Positions 38,481 through 51,094 of a stretch of DNA of 64,000 bases are shown here, piece by piece (positions within the stretch are counted from its first letter, which is position 1; each line of letters opens with the position of its first letter). The translations under genes were made by a program, and so were the position numbers. The DNA lies in the NCBI RefSeq assembly GCF_004283175.1, contig NZ_RXNW01000017.1, forward strand, positions 24,793-88,792, written 5' to 3'. The notes beneath the pieces are model-generated. The model searched no databases and was not told the origin of the DNA. It saw only the letters and a program-made list of their open reading frames with translations. Source of the DNA: Legionella longbeachae (GTDB lineage: Bacteria > Pseudomonadota > Gammaproteobacteria > Legionellales > Legionellaceae).

Positions 38481-38831
38481 ATGCTATCATTTAAAAATTT
38501 ATTTTATGCCAGTCTATTTTGTTTACTTACCTCACCTACATATTCTCAATCAGGTGCCCAGTCTGGATATGTATCTGGTTGCTGCAGCCAAATGGGTGGT
38601 GTCAGCTACTGTGACTCATCTGCCGGACGACTTGTTTGTAAAAATGGTTTTTATTCCGCCTGTTATTGTACTCCCCATGCTGTAATGGATTTGCAACTGT
38701 TTAGAGGTTGCTGCTTATGGAAAGGAGGTGTAGTCACCACTTACAATACTACTGGCTTTGTTGTATGTAACGATGGCTCCATTTCTGAAGAGTGCTCTTT
38801 GCGACCCCAAGAAAAAATTGCAGCTTGGTAA
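38481..38831 (+). CDS. secreted Cys-rich protein with duplicated CC-GG-VC-DG unit
   Basis: A 116-aa exported protein with a signal peptide (FKNLFYASLFCLLTSPTYSQ). The mature part has two copies of one pattern: GCCSQMGGVSYCDSSAGRLVCKNGF and GCCLWKGGVVTTYNTTGFVVCNDG. The CC....GG..........VC.DG unit occurs in small secreted proteins of many gammaproteobacteria (from memory). Cysteines are likely oxidised. The ATG at 38481 is chosen because it begins the signal peptide. Its stop lies 5 bases before thiD. Confidence 0.7.
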   Translation: MLSFKNLFYASLFCLLTSPTYSQSGAQSGYVSGCCSQMGGVSYCDSSAGRLVCKNGFYSACYCTPHAVMDLQLFRGCCLWKGGVVTTYNTTGFVVCNDGSISEECSLRPQEKIAAW

Positions 38832-38836
38832 GTGAC

Positions 38837-39658
38837 ATGCGATACAAAGCTTTATCAATTGCAGGATTTGATGGTTCCGGTGGCGCAGGGATTCAAGCTG
38901 ATCTTAAAACATTTTCTGCCTTGGGCTGCTATGGTATGACTGTGCTTACAGCGCTTCCCATACAAAATACATGCGGTGTAAGAAATTGTTATACTCTGCC
39001 ACTTCAAAGTATTGAAGATCAATTAAATGCCCTATTTGATGATATTAGACCTGACAGCATCAAAATCGGTATGTTACTTAATAGTGAAATTATTCAATTA
39101 GTTGCTGCATTCCTTAAAAGCAATGCAAAGGATATCCCTATTATTATTGATCCTGTAACTCTTGCTAAAAGTGGTGATCCTTTATTATTACCTGAAGCTA
39201 TTGATGCTTTGCTCACCTTACTAATGCCTCTGGCAACCTTAATCACTCCCAATATCCCTGAAGCAGCTACATTTACTGGACTTAATGCCCAATCGGAAGA
39301 TGATATGTTATCAGTAGGACAAAAATTATTAGCGTTTGGACCTCAAAATGTTTTGTTAAAAGGTGGGCATTTAAACTCAAAAAATTCAAATGACTTACTC
39401 ATAGGAGCTCATGGCAAGCCTCATTGGTTCTTAAGCCCGAGAATCAATACCTCTAATACTCATGGTACTGGCTGTACACTTTCAGCAGCAATTACAGCCT
39501 GCCTCGCTCAAAAAATTGATTTAATAAAGGCATGTGATATTGCAAAAACTTATTTATTTAACGCAATTCAAGCAGCTAAAGATAATAGTGTTGGATTAGG
39601 AAATGGACCAGTACAGCATTTTTACCATCTTTGGCCTGTTCAATTATTTGATCTTTAA
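38837..39658 (+). CDS. thiD: hydroxymethylpyrimidine/phosphomethylpyrimidine kinase
   Basis: A 273-aa ribokinase-fold kinase that phosphorylates HMP and HMP-P for thiamine synthesis. The family motifs are SIAGFDGSGGAGIQADLKTFSALG at the N-terminus, PDSIKIGMLL, VIDPVTLAKSGDPLL (PxxxxxxG type), NVLLKGGH and NTHGTGCTLSAAI with the catalytic Cys/Gly anion hole. The ATG at 38837 matches the family start. Other thi genes are not nearby. Confidence 0.95.
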   Translation: MRYKALSIAGFDGSGGAGIQADLKTFSALGCYGMTVLTALPIQNTCGVRNCYTLPLQSIEDQLNALFDDIRPDSIKIGMLLNSEIIQLVAAFLKSNAKDIPIIIDPVTLAKSGDPLLLPEAIDALLTLLMPLATLITPNIPEAATFTGLNAQSEDDMLSVGQKLLAFGPQNVLLKGGHLNSKNSNDLLIGAHGKPHWFLSPRINTSNTHGTGCTLSAAITACLAQKIDLIKACDIAKTYLFNAIQAAKDNSVGLGNGPVQHFYHLWPVQLFDL

Positions 39659-39725
39659 AGTTTTGTCATCACTGCGAAAGTATTTACCTCAAAGCTTCCT
39701 ATAGAAAATAAGCGCATGCATAAGC

Positions 39726-39748
39726 AAATGAAACAACTCATTTCATTT
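39726..39748. terminator. AT-rich hairpin between convergent genes
   Basis: AAATGAAA, loop CAACTCA, TTTCATTT forms a perfect but AT-rich 8-bp stem between thiD and the O-antigen-ligase-like gene. Weak terminator candidate. Confidence 0.4.
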
Positions 39749-39821
39749 TAAAACCACTTGGTCTCATATCTTTGATCTTAAAAAGAAAGAATACATAATT
39801 TGGGGTATTGAACTATCTTAT

Positions 39822-41015
39822 TTAACGCATTTCTATTAACTCACCAAAACATAATGCACTAAAAATAATTAGTAAATAACCTATTGTTGAATAGCAAAAT
39901 ACTGTATCTGTGAATGACGAAAAACAAAAAGAAATTAACAATCCTAAAAGAATTGGTTTCGTTTCTTTAAGCTTGAAAAAAGTAATAAATAAAGTACCCA
40001 AAAATAAGAATAAAAGCGTGATACCAATTAGGCCTTGTTCCGCAAGCGTCAGCCAATACTGGCCATGAGGTTCATTTAACTTTTTCCCCCATGCTGGTAT
40101 AGGTTGTTCCAATGAAAAACGGTAAGGAAATCCTCCTGTACCAATACCTATAACGGGATGCTCTTTAAATAATGATTCTGCATATTGATGGAATTGTATT
40201 CTAAATCCTAACGAGTTATTTTCCTGATGGTGTTGCAATGATTTAATATCATTAAACAACGTTTGAGTTGTTACTTGCATCCTAGGACTCAGAGTATAGG
40301 TTAAAAGAATCGTGGCAAAAAATAGCATTACTCCCACTAGTGCTCTTTTTAAAGACATTCTCTGTAAGATAAGCATTGTCATTAAGAGGGCATATATCAG
40401 ATAACCTGTTTTTCCCGTATTTAAAAATAGGATTTGATAACTTCCTAAAAAGAACATGCTTAGAGAAAAAAGACGGCGTGGTCGACTTACCTCAGCTTTG
40501 AAAACCTGCAATCCTGCCAAATAAACACCTAAAGCCACCATATATCCAGTAATTATGTGGTTGTAAAATACTTCTCCAGGATCTGCAACATTATTTAACT
40601 CCAAAAGATTTCTTGCTTTTAAAATGGAAAGTATACAAGTTAATAACATCACGGATAGATAACTATCTAAAACCCATTGTCTCGTTCTCGGTTTAATAAA
40701 AACTACTGCAAGAATTGGTAAAAAAATTAATTTAGAATACTTATCAATCGTATTATAACGTATTGTTAGAGGCGCGTCGGACCAAGAACACGCAAGAATA
40801 ATATAAAGAAAGAAAACCAATGCTGCGCGCGCCCATAATGTATTAAATGCCTCATATAAATACTGCCTGTAATAAGGTGTAAATACTATTGCCAACAGAC
40901 TAAGAACCATCAAAATTGATTTGACACTAGAGCTAATAGGAATAGAAAAAACCAATAAAACAATAAGGATTGGAGCTAATAAGTTAATTTTTTCTTCCGA
41001 AAAAAATGCTCTCAA
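39822..41015 (-). CDS. O-antigen ligase/polymerase-like membrane protein
   Basis: A 397-aa polytopic protein with about ten hydrophobic helices and one large periplasmic loop (about 285-330) containing HPVIGIGTGGFPYRF and LNEPHGQYWLTLAEQGLIG, the Wzy_C signature with the conserved His. Members ligate O-antigen to lipid A-core (WaaL) or polymerise sugars (Wzy); which one cannot be told here. It overlaps the upstream WaaE-like glycosyltransferase by 4 bases, which favours an LPS core or O-antigen role. Confidence 0.85.
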   Translation of the reverse strand: MRAFFSEEKINLLAPILIVLLVFSIPISSSVKSILMVLSLLAIVFTPYYRQYLYEAFNTLWARAALVFFLYIILACSWSDAPLTIRYNTIDKYSKLIFLPILAVVFIKPRTRQWVLDSYLSVMLLTCILSILKARNLLELNNVADPGEVFYNHIITGYMVALGVYLAGLQVFKAEVSRPRRLFSLSMFFLGSYQILFLNTGKTGYLIYALLMTMLILQRMSLKRALVGVMLFFATILLTYTLSPRMQVTTQTLFNDIKSLQHHQENNSLGFRIQFHQYAESLFKEHPVIGIGTGGFPYRFSLEQPIPAWGKKLNEPHGQYWLTLAEQGLIGITLLFLFLGTLFITFFKLKETKPILLGLLISFCFSSFTDTVFCYSTIGYLLIIFSALCFGELIEMR

Positions 41016-41800
41016 ATTAGCTCCTCTGCATTTTGAGCTAACGATGGTAATTGATCCAGGTTTTTGTCTCGATATATTTGTTTAATACCGCGATAAAAAG
41101 TGCCTTGGGCATTAAATACAGCAAATAAAAAACCTCTTTTGCCATCCAAAAATCCTCGTTGCACAACATAGCATCTAAAAAACATCCACAATGTACCTGC
41201 TAAAGTCTTGCTCAAACTTGCCCTTTTTTGCTTAGCGATATATGTCTTTGCACTGTAGGATGAATATTTATTTAATTTATAAAGCATATGACTCACATCT
41301 TTAAATGAATGGTGCATAATTGGAGTTTTTATTTGACCAATTCGCGCCCCCTCTGGGAGTACTATTTTCTCATGTACTATATCATCACTGAAGTAGGTGT
41401 TAACTCGTTTAAATAGACGTGCATGTCGTTTAGGACTGGAAGAGTACTTTAAAGGTTGATTGTAAAAATACATTTGTATTGCAACCCTAAAAGCATCTGC
41501 TGAGTCAGAAGCCATTGCCTGAATCATTTCTTGCTGTAACTCTTGGCTTACTGACTCATCTGCATCAAGATTCAATACCCAATCACATTGTGCTTTTGAT
41601 AAAGCACGCTGTTTTTGTGCACCATACCCAGGCCAGTCTGTAGAGTACACGTGCTCTGTATATTCTTTTGAGATAGCTACTGTGTTATCCGTACTACCTG
41701 AGTCTAATACTATAATTTCATCCGCAAACTGTACTGACTCTAAACATCTTCTGATATTTTGCTCTTCGTTTTTAGTTATTATTATTACCGATAACGACAT
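41012..41800 (-). CDS. family 2 glycosyltransferase (WaaE/KdtX-like)
   Basis: A 262-aa GT-A glycosyltransferase. The start SLSVIIITKNEEQNIRRCLESV, then DEIIVLDSGSTDNT, and the acceptor-metal region WVLNLDADE fit the WaaE/KdtX group that adds glucose to the LPS inner core. WPGYGAQKQRAL and FVKVN-type RLFKRVNTYF are also typical. It lies directly downstream of clpA (start 1 base after its stop) and is coupled to the ligase-like gene. Confidence 0.88.
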   Translation of the reverse strand: MSLSVIIITKNEEQNIRRCLESVQFADEIIVLDSGSTDNTVAISKEYTEHVYSTDWPGYGAQKQRALSKAQCDWVLNLDADESVSQELQQEMIQAMASDSADAFRVAIQMYFYNQPLKYSSSPKRHARLFKRVNTYFSDDIVHEKIVLPEGARIGQIKTPIMHHSFKDVSHMLYKLNKYSSYSAKTYIAKQKRASLSKTLAGTLWMFFRCYVVQRGFLDGKRGFLFAVFNAQGTFYRGIKQIYRDKNLDQLPSLAQNAEELI

Positions 41801-44065
41801 CTAAAACACGCCCTCACGATGATCATGACTATCAAAGTGCAATTTTCCATCTTTTACTTTTAAAGTGACATGACCGCCATGTATTAACTTACCAAATAAA
41901 AGTTCATCAGCAAGAGGTTTTTTCACGTTTTCTTGAATTAGTCGAGCCATAGGTCGAGCCCCCATTACTTTATCATAACCATGTTCAATCAGCCATTCAC
42001 GAGCCATTTTATCCACAGTAAAGGTCACCCCTTTGTGGCTAAGTTGTTCATCTAATTCCATGATAAATTTATCAACTACTAAACCAATAGTTACTGCATC
42101 CAGCGGAGCAAAGTTAATTATTGCATCAAGTCTATTCCTAAACTCTGGGCTAAATTGTTTTTTAATGACTTCAAGTCCATCATTGCTGTTGTCTTGCTGT
42201 GAAAAACCAATGGAGTTTCGCACCATCTCTCCCGCACCCGCATTGGAGGTCATTACCAAAATAATGTGCCTAAAATCTGCTTGACGGCCATTGGTATCGG
42301 TTAAAGTACCATGATCCATAATTTGTAACAGTAAATTAAACACGTCGGGATGAGCTTTCTCAATTTCATCAAGTAAAAGCACCGCATGTGGGTTTTTGGT
42401 GACTGCTTCTGTGAGTAATCCCCCTTGATCGTATCCTACATATCCTGGAGGAGCACCAATTAATCGAGAAACTGTATGTTTCTCCATATATTCAGACATA
42501 TCAAAACGCAACAATTCTATCCCTAAAACATTAGCTAATTGCCTTGTTACTTCAGTCTTTCCAACACCTGTTGGACCAGCAAATAAGAAGCAACCAACTG
42601 GTTTTTGTGGATCTCTAAGTCCAGAGCGACCTAATTTAATTGCGGAAGCCAATGCAGTGATTGCTTGATCTTGTCCATATACAAGAAGTTTCAAATCACG
42701 TTCCAAATTACGTAATGTATCTTTATCACGGGCAGATACCTTCTTAATAGGGATGCGTGCAATTTTTGCAACTACGCTTTCAATTTCAGTAACACTAATT
42801 ATTTTTTTACGTTTACTGGCCGTTAATAAGTTTTGATATGCACCTGCTTCATCAACGACATCTATCGCTTTATCGGGTAAAAACCGATCATTAATGTATT
42901 TTGCTGATAATTCTGCTGCAGCTTTTAGGGCAGGTATCGTGAATTTTACCCCATGGTGGTCTTCCAAGCGCCCTTTTAATCCTTTCAGGATTTCAAAAGT
43001 TTCATCAACTGTAGGTTCAGGAATATCAATTTTTTGAAAACGTCGAGCCAATGCTCTATCTTTCTCAAAAATACCCCGGTATTCCTGGTAAGTTGTAGAA
43101 CCTATACATTTCAATTCGCCATTTGCTAACAGGGGTTTAATCAAATTAGAAGCATCCATGACACCACCTGAAGCTGCTCCTGCCCCAATGATGGTATGAA
43201 TTTCATCTATAAACAAAACAGCTCCCTCTTGTTGACCAAGCTGTTTTAATACAGCCTTTAATCGTTTTTCAAAATCACCACGATATTTTGTTCCAGCAAG
43301 TAATGCTCCCAAATCCAGCGAGTAAACAATACAATCACGTATAGCATCAGGAATTTCGCCGTCAACAATTCGTCGAGCTAATCCCTCGGCAATTGCAGTT
43401 TTACCAACTCCTGCTTCTCCCACAAGTAAAGGATTGTTTTTTCTGCGTCTGCACAATACTTGAATGGTACGTTGTATTTCCTCATGTCGTCCGATCAAAG
43501 GATCTATTTTACCTTGTTTCGCACGTCTATTAAGATTGGTACAATAACTTTCAAGAGGTGATTCATTACCTTCTGATGCCCCCATCTCATCTTCCATAGA
43601 ATTCATGTTTTCATGCATGTCATTATTCTGATATTTAGAAACACCATGCGAAATATAATTAATTACATCAAGACGTGTAATATTTTCACGACGTAAGAAA
43701 TAAACAGCTTGACTTTCTTGTTCACTAAAAATGGCTGCTAAAACATTCGCCCCAGTTACTTCTGTTTTTCCTGCAGACTGCACATGAAAGACAGCACGTT
43801 GCAGCACTCGTTGAAAACCAAGTGTTGGCTGAGTTTCCCTGTCTACTTCATCTTCAGGAATTCTAGGAGTAGTTTCATCAATAAATTCAATCAAATCTCG
43901 GCGTAATGCTTCAATATTCGCATCACATGCCTGCAACACGCTTCCAGCTGACGGATTATCAAGCAAAGACAACAGCAAATGCTCAACTGTCATAAATTCA
44001 TGACGCTTTTCCTTTGCTTCCTTGAAAGCTAAGTTCAAGGTAAATTCAAGTTCTTTATTTAACAT
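41801..44065 (-). CDS. clpA: ATP-dependent Clp protease ATPase subunit ClpA
   Basis: A 754-aa AAA+ unfoldase that feeds ClpP. It has the double Clp-N repeat (1-140), D1 with Walker A GEAGVGKT and LFIDEIHTI, then D2 with GPTGVGKTE and [19 protein letters not shown]. The linker lacks the long ClpB middle coil, and the IGF-type loop for ClpP binding is present as [14 protein letters not shown] lies before the ATG. It follows clpS by 29 bases, the usual adaptor-unfoldase pair. Confidence 0.97.
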   Translation of the reverse strand: MLNKELEFTLNLAFKEAKEKRHEFMTVEHLLLSLLDNPSAGSVLQACDANIEALRRDLIEFIDETTPRIPEDEVDRETQPTLGFQRVLQRAVFHVQSAGKTEVTGANVLAAIFSEQESQAVYFLRRENITRLDVINYISHGVSKYQNNDMHENMNSMEDEMGASEGNESPLESYCTNLNRRAKQGKIDPLIGRHEEIQRTIQVLCRRRKNNPLLVGEAGVGKTAIAEGLARRIVDGEIPDAIRDCIVYSLDLGALLAGTKYRGDFEKRLKAVLKQLGQQEGAVLFIDEIHTIIGAGAASGGVMDASNLIKPLLANGELKCIGSTTYQEYRGIFEKDRALARRFQKIDIPEPTVDETFEILKGLKGRLEDHHGVKFTIPALKAAAELSAKYINDRFLPDKAIDVVDEAGAYQNLLTASKRKKIISVTEIESVVAKIARIPIKKVSARDKDTLRNLERDLKLLVYGQDQAITALASAIKLGRSGLRDPQKPVGCFLFAGPTGVGKTEVTRQLANVLGIELLRFDMSEYMEKHTVSRLIGAPPGYVGYDQGGLLTEAVTKNPHAVLLLDEIEKAHPDVFNLLLQIMDHGTLTDTNGRQADFRHIILVMTSNAGAGEMVRNSIGFSQQDNSNDGLEVIKKQFSPEFRNRLDAIINFAPLDAVTIGLVVDKFIMELDEQLSHKGVTFTVDKMAREWLIEHGYDKVMGARPMARLIQENVKKPLADELLFGKLIHGGHVTLKVKDGKLHFDSHDHREGVF

Positions 44066-44094
44066 TGTCGTTGCTCCTCTTCAGCCCACAGCAA

Positions 44095-44418
44095 TTACTC
44101 GGGTTCCATGCTTGATAGCAATGGATGCTGATTTCTTCTGGCGTATTCATTTACCAAAGCTACTTTTGTTTCTGCAATATCTCGCGTAAATACCCCACAC
44201 ACGCCTTTTCCTTGAAAATGAACTTGTAGCATTATTTGAACAGCCATTTCCTCACTCAGGTGAAAAAAATGCTTCAGAACATCAACTACAAAATCCATTG
44301 GTGTATAATCATCATTGAGCAACACAACTTTGTACTTTCTAGGCACTTTAATTTCTGAGCTCATTTCTGGTTCAGCAATTCTATGCCTTACAATTTCCTC
44401 TAGATTTTGCCCGCTCAT
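44095..44418 (-). CDS. clpS: ClpS adaptor of ClpAP
   Basis: A 107-aa adaptor that delivers N-degron substrates to ClpAP. The core [20 protein letters not shown] contains the substrate-binding Asn-Asp pair and Met gate; [19 protein letters not shown] and the [12 protein letters not shown] end are typical. The N-terminal extension is flexible. The ATG at 44418 is preferred (GAGG 9 bases upstream) over an in-frame TTG at 44427. Confidence 0.96.
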   Translation of the reverse strand: MSGQNLEEIVRHRIAEPEMSSEIKVPRKYKVVLLNDDYTPMDFVVDVLKHFFHLSEEMAVQIMLQVHFQGKGVCGVFTRDIAETKVALVNEYARRNQHPLLSSMEPE

Positions 44419-44667
44419 AACATACAACCTCTATACTATTTTTATAGACTCCCCGCGCGCTTTTGGCCAGTAAAAACAGCTAATTTTAATGAAAAAAAAA
44501 GCCTTTGAAATAATGAAAAACACATTGATTAGATACCATTCATTAAACCACTATCACAAATTATAACTTAGGGAAGCGTGAAAAATCCTGGAGCTCTCTT
44601 ATACACTATCCCAGATCATTTTCACACCATTCCTAAATTTTAGCTTAATACAATAGCGATGTAACAC

Positions 44668-45924
44668 TTACATATGCTTAATTATTTCATCACCAAAGCC
44701 AGAGCTACTTACCAAAGTTGCACCGGCCATACCACGTTCAAAGTCATAAGTTACTGTTTTAGCTTCTATAGCACCTTCCATACCTTTGACAATTAAATCA
44801 GCTGCTTCATTCCAGCCCATATGGCGTAACATCATTTCGGCAGATAAAATTATTGAGCCAGGATTTACTTTATCTTTACCCGCATATTTTGGCGCAGTTC
44901 CATGAGTAGCTTCAAATACCGCAACTTTATCACTTATGTTAGCACCAGGAGCAATACCAATACCACCAACCTGGGCAGCCAAAGCATCAGAGATATAGTC
45001 TCCATTCAAATTCAAAGTAGCAATGACACTATAATCTTCGGGTCTTAATAGAATTTGTTGTAAAAACGCATCTGCGATGACATCATTAATGACAATTTGC
45101 TTGCCTGTTTTAGGATTCTTGAACTCCATCCAAGGCCCACCATCAAACTCCTTGGCACCAAAAAAATCTCGTGCAACTTCATAGCCCCATTCTTTAAATG
45201 CACCTTCGGTAAACTTCATAATATTACCTTTGTGGACTAAGGTAACAGTATGGCGATCATTATCAATTGCATATTGAATTGCTGCCCTTACTAAACGTGT
45301 GGTTCCTTCTTTTGAGACTGGCTTAATTCCTATCCCGCAATGTTCTGGAAAACGGATTTTTTTTACGCCCATATCTTTTGTCAAGAATTCAATCACCTTT
45401 TTCACTTCCGGGGTATCTGCTTGCCATTCAATACCTGCATAAATATCTTCTGAATTCTCTCTAAAAATCACCATATCGGTTTTCCATGGTTCTTTAACTG
45501 GGCTTGGAACACCATCGAAATAACGAATTGGACGTAAACAAGTAAAAAGATCCATTTCTTGTCGAATTGCTACGTTTAAGGAGCGAATTCCACCACCTAC
45601 TGGGGTGGTCAAGGGACCTTTAATTGAGACCACATACTTTTTCATTGCATCCAATGTTTCTTTAGGTAACCATTGATCTGCACCATATACCTTAGTTGCT
45701 TTTTCACCCGCATATACTTCCATCCAGGCAATTTTTCTCTTGTCACCATAGGCTTTTGCAACCGCAGCATCAACAACTCGAATCATAGGGGGCGTCACAT
45801 CAACGCCAATACCATCTCCCTCAATAAAAGGAATTATAGGATTATTGGGTACACGAAGAGATAGATCAGCAGCTACAGTAATAGCTTCACCATGTGAAGG
45901 CACTTTGATTTTATCATATGTCAT
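44668..45924 (-). CDS. icd: NADP-dependent isocitrate dehydrogenase
   Basis: A 418-aa TCA-cycle enzyme oxidising isocitrate to 2-oxoglutarate and CO2. Motifs: [10 protein letters not shown], the substrate loop [14 protein letters not shown] with the regulatory Ser, [46 protein letters not shown] and [15 protein letters not shown]. The NADP-binding residues Lys and Tyr typical of E. coli-type Icd are present in the late [10 protein letters not shown] region. The ATG at 45924 has GGAG 6 bases upstream and is preferred to a TTG at 45930. Confidence 0.96.
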   Translation of the reverse strand: MTYDKIKVPSHGEAITVAADLSLRVPNNPIIPFIEGDGIGVDVTPPMIRVVDAAVAKAYGDKRKIAWMEVYAGEKATKVYGADQWLPKETLDAMKKYVVSIKGPLTTPVGGGIRSLNVAIRQEMDLFTCLRPIRYFDGVPSPVKEPWKTDMVIFRENSEDIYAGIEWQADTPEVKKVIEFLTKDMGVKKIRFPEHCGIGIKPVSKEGTTRLVRAAIQYAIDNDRHTVTLVHKGNIMKFTEGAFKEWGYEVARDFFGAKEFDGGPWMEFKNPKTGKQIVINDVIADAFLQQILLRPEDYSVIATLNLNGDYISDALAAQVGGIGIAPGANISDKVAVFEATHGTAPKYAGKDKVNPGSIILSAEMMLRHMGWNEAADLIVKGMEGAIEAKTVTYDFERGMAGATLVSSSGFGDEIIKHM

Positions 45925-46198
45925 TGACAACTCCGTAAATTTAGAGAGGTTTCAATAATAGCATGTGATAACTTGGAATCCCAAGCATGATTTTATTTAA
46001 TTTACACCTTAAGATAATGATGTAGCATTTAGATAATATTATAGACATTTTGTATAACGAGTTGATTGGTATTGCGTTAAAAATAGTGCACGACCTACAG
46101 CATGCATAATGCGGCTAAAACGTTGACTAGAACAATAGGCATCCTATTTTTTGATGTTATTAATTTTTGCCGCAAACATAATTTGGGATCACCATTGT

Positions 46199-46900
46199 TT
46201 ATGCATGTTGTAGCATTTTAATTTGTTCCATCAATTGATCATAACCAGCCTCAACATTAATGTAATCATTTTTTGCTAAATATATGGACAATGAACCATC
46301 GTCTGTTGCTGATGGTTTCTGTAATATTCCGTTATATCCTTTACTTTTTAAACGGAGAAAATCACTGATTTTTGTTACTAAATAAAAATTTCGATAATAC
46401 TTTTCAGGAACCAAATGGAGGGCCTGTGCATCTTTTTCAAGAGGCTTACCTGGCAAATAATCTTTCAATGAGTAGGATGAATTATTATGTACAGCAACCA
46501 CTTTACCCTCAGGTAATAACTGCTTGATTCTACTTGCTAACTTATTTACTTCTTGATGCGCTTCAGGACTATACTGACTTAATGAAGTAAGTGTATTCTT
46601 AATTCCCTTATCAGTAAAAATGCGGTTCGGATCAAATTCGTAGCGCTTGTTATTAAGACGAAAAACTATATTCCTACCGCCAGAATGAACTAAAGTTATA
46701 AGGCTTCCTCCTTCGTTTTTTATAACTGCTTGCGCTGCTTTTAAAGCTGTTTGCTCATTATAATGTAAATGTACAAAGGTTTTTCCCCTGCCTACGATTT
46801 GTTTAATTTCTACTTTTTCATCTCCAACCATTACAATATGAGTCATAGCATAAGATACTTGGCACATAAATATAGAAAACAAAAAAGCGTATTTTATCAT
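46199..46900 (-). CDS. exported hypothetical protein
   Basis: A 233-aa protein with a short signal peptide (IKYAFLFSIFMCQVSYAM). The mature part contains GGSLITLVHSGGRNIVF, a segment YEFDPNRIFTDKGIKNTLT and VVAVHNNSSYSLKDYLPG, followed by IYLAKNDYINVEAGYDQLM. The His- and Asp-containing pattern HSGGRN...FDPNR...HNN recalls zinc amidase-like or N-acetylmuramoyl-peptide hydrolases in general layout, but I do not recognise a defined family. Likely periplasmic. Unlinked to its neighbours. Confidence 0.6.
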   Translation of the reverse strand: MIKYAFLFSIFMCQVSYAMTHIVMVGDEKVEIKQIVGRGKTFVHLHYNEQTALKAAQAVIKNEGGSLITLVHSGGRNIVFRLNNKRYEFDPNRIFTDKGIKNTLTSLSQYSPEAHQEVNKLASRIKQLLPEGKVVAVHNNSSYSLKDYLPGKPLEKDAQALHLVPEKYYRNFYLVTKISDFLRLKSKGYNGILQKPSATDDGSLSIYLAKNDYINVEAGYDQLMEQIKMLQHA

Positions 46901-47297
46901 TGATTTTCACTACAAGTCTGTTTTTGCATGATTGTATAATAATTAACCTAACAAAACAATAAATTATGTCTTTTTCTGGTCTGCTTTTAATGGATTAAAA
47001 ATCGCTATGTAATAGCGCTAAACATTTAATTTCATTAGATTGGCCAATGATTGTCTCACTTCAGGTTAAAATTTTTTGATCTCATTTTTGTGTAGGGAAA
47101 ATCATTGGAATTAATTTGCATTTTCACGAGTAGGCTTTAGTGCTTTTTAGTTATTTTTACATAAGATTGTATAAGCATATTTTGAATTCTATTAAACAAA
47201 GCAGGATTACTGAAATAATTATCCACACTAGAGATCTCTTGCTCATAATTCATATACAACCTACTATTGCGTTTTTTCATTTGTTACGAAATATCTC
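46901..47297. other. 397-base divergent gap
   Basis: It lies between the exported hypothetical gene (minus) and the rluE-like gene (plus), so both promoters should be here. It also contains a 38-codon minus-strand ORF with a ribosome binding site (47137-47253). Nothing else is recognised. Confidence 0.4.
47137..47253 (-). CDS. possible 38-aa protein
   Basis: A minus-strand frame [20 protein letters not shown] continuing to ITKKH, with AGG 6 bases before the ATG. Polar, helical, no known family. Support is limited to the start site and coding-like composition. Confidence 0.35.
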   Translation of the reverse strand: MNYEQEISSVDNYFSNPALFNRIQNMLIQSYVKITKKH

Positions 47298-47849
47298 ATG
47301 CCACAAATAGTATTATTCAATAAACCCTATGGTGTAGTCAGCCAATTTTCCGGTGAAGAACATGAGCATACATTAGCTGCCTTTATTGATATCCCTAATT
47401 TTTATGCTGCGGGAAGATTGGATAAAAACAGTGAAGGATTGTTGTTATTAACAGATAGTGGAGCGTTACAACATAGATTGACCGCTCCTAAATTCAATAA
47501 GAGAAAATATTATTGGGTTCAAGTCGAAGGAACACCTTGCAACCAAGATTTGGATATTCTTAGAAACGGCCTGGTTCTTAAAGACATTAGTTTTTTGCCA
47601 GCTGGAGCTCGACTCATTGATGAACCACATCTCTGGCCACGTAATCCACCCATTCGATTTAGAAAAAATATTCCTACGAGTTGGCTGGAAATTATATTAA
47701 GCGAAGGAAAAAACCATCAAATACGAAAAATGACTGCTGCAATTGGATTTCCTACATTAAGATTAGTACGACATCGCATAAGTGACTGGCGATTAGATAA
47801 CTTACAGCCTGGCGAGTATAAGATTATCGACATCAAGATAAAGAAGTAA
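47298..47849 (+). CDS. rluE: RluE-like 23S rRNA pseudouridine synthase
   Basis: A 183-aa RsuA-family pseudouridine synthase without an S4 domain, as in RluE (23S U2457). It begins [18 protein letters not shown]; the catalytic Asp is in [17 protein letters not shown], and the late [23 protein letters not shown] is typical. The family is certain; the exact target base is inferred from the short length. Confidence 0.88.
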   Translation: MPQIVLFNKPYGVVSQFSGEEHEHTLAAFIDIPNFYAAGRLDKNSEGLLLLTDSGALQHRLTAPKFNKRKYYWVQVEGTPCNQDLDILRNGLVLKDISFLPAGARLIDEPHLWPRNPPIRFRKNIPTSWLEIILSEGKNHQIRKMTAAIGFPTLRLVRHRISDWRLDNLQPGEYKIIDIKIKK

Positions 47850-47981
47850 TTCCAACTAGATTATATGCCTTTCTCATTGTGAAAATGAAAAATCCCAGAG
47901 AAAAGTAAGAAGTGTAGCCGAGCTTAAATAATCTACGTTTGAAAGTTCTGTTAGAAATCTATGGTTCTTAGGCTATGACCC

Positions 47982-48460
47982 TTACCTATATGCCAAGCGA
48001 TTTAATAAATTATCTTGGCCAAGAAGACGAATCCATGGCCAGAGGAACATGCTCACTACAGCGCTCGCAAATGGTGCAAATATGCTGTAATTAAAACCTA
48101 AAAGCACTGCAATTAAAGAAATAATTGATTGATATAACAAGCAAAAGAATCCAATTAGAAAGATTTGCTGCATCATTGAAAAGAATTGAAACCGCCTAGA
48201 TTTACTTGAAGCAATCCAGGTTACAAAAAGTAATGCAAAAGAGTGTTCCCCAATAACTGTGGCAAGCAATACATCCAACAATAAACCCACAAATAATAAT
48301 GTGGCCAATTTAAAGTTACCTGGTAAAAAATATTCTATATAAAGGACAAGTAACAAAATCCATGGGGGACGGAAAGCAGAAATTAATTCTGGCATAGGCA
48401 AGATTGACAAAAGTAGCGCCACAATAAAACTCAAGCCCAAGCGAATACGAAGGTTTTTCA

Positions 48461-48461
<1 letters not shown>
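47982..48461 (-). CDS. mreD: rod shape-determining protein MreD
   Basis: A 159-aa integral membrane protein with five hydrophobic helices, the last gene of mreBCD. FRPPWILLLVLYIEYFLP and LFVGLLLDVLLATVIGEHSF fit the MreD family. It acts in the elongasome that directs side-wall peptidoglycan synthesis. Its start lies at the mreC stop (1-base overlap). Confidence 0.9.
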
Positions 48462-50423
<1,962 letters not shown>

Positions 50424-50511
50424 CTAAATTTGGATAAAAATCGACAGTTCTTGGAGAACAATTTTAAATATTGGGCGAATTATGTCAAATATTTAGACAC
50501 AATTTCATTTC

Positions 50512-50540
50512 TGTTGTTGGTCTTAATTAGACCAACAACA
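50512..50540. terminator. 12-bp perfect hairpin
   Basis: TGTTGTTGGTCT, loop TAATT, AGACCAACAACA. It lies 14 bases beyond the stop of the ComEA-like gene on the minus strand and upstream of mreB. Very probably the terminator of the ComEA-like gene, insulating mreB. Confidence 0.75.
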
Positions 50541-50553
50541 TTTGAGTATTTAT

Positions 50554-50883
50554 TTACTCCATTTTATGAATAACAAATACTTCACTTAACTTTTCACGAT
50601 TCACATTGACAAAATGCTGTCCTATTCCCTTCACTTCAGAGAGCTCCTCAAGCGATTTAAAACCGTGATGGGTTTGGCGATAAGCAATGATTGCTTCGGC
50701 TCGTTTTGTTCCTATACCTTTAATTGAACCTGTAAGTGCGGTTAGATCTGCATTGTTAATATCTATTTTATGAATTGCTATTGGAGGTTGCTTTGGAACT
50801 GCATCCTGCTTAGCAAGAGTTGCATGTACAGGAAGGGTAATAACATATAAAGATAACACAGCAGCAAAAAATTTTGCTTTCAT
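50554..50883 (-). CDS. comEA: ComEA-like helix-hairpin-helix protein
   Basis: A 109-aa exported protein: a signal peptide (FFAAVLSLYVITLPVHATL) followed by the ComEA helix-hairpin-helix pair IDINNADLTALTGSIKGIGT and FKSLEELSEVKGIGQHFV. ComEA binds incoming DNA in the periplasm and ratchets it during natural transformation, a known trait of Legionella. GGAG-like AAAGGAGAAA precedes the ATG. It is monocistronic. Confidence 0.85.
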   Translation of the reverse strand: MKAKFFAAVLSLYVITLPVHATLAKQDAVPKQPPIAIHKIDINNADLTALTGSIKGIGTKRAEAIIAYRQTHHGFKSLEELSEVKGIGQHFVNVNREKLSEVFVIHKME

Positions 50884-51024
50884 AATTTTCTCCTTTTTGT
50901 TGGACTAGATGACTCATTCCAGAGTCAAGCCAAAGTATCCCAATATTTACAGACACTGTCGAGAGATTTTTAAATTATTTTTTGCAGGAAAAGACTGAAA
51001 AATAATCATCAATGATATAAAAAC

Positions 51025-51053
51025 ATGCAGGCGCATTCGATTAACACCTGCAT
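51025..51053 (-). terminator. terminator of the antiporter-nadC-murG-peptidase operon
   Basis: ATGCAGG and CCTGCAT form a 7-bp stem, followed on the minus strand by GTTTTTATAT. It lies 42 bases after the peptidase stop codon. Confidence 0.65.
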
Positions 51054-51094
51054 ATTAATGACTTTCTAAGCAGTTATTAAATTTATTGGATCGC

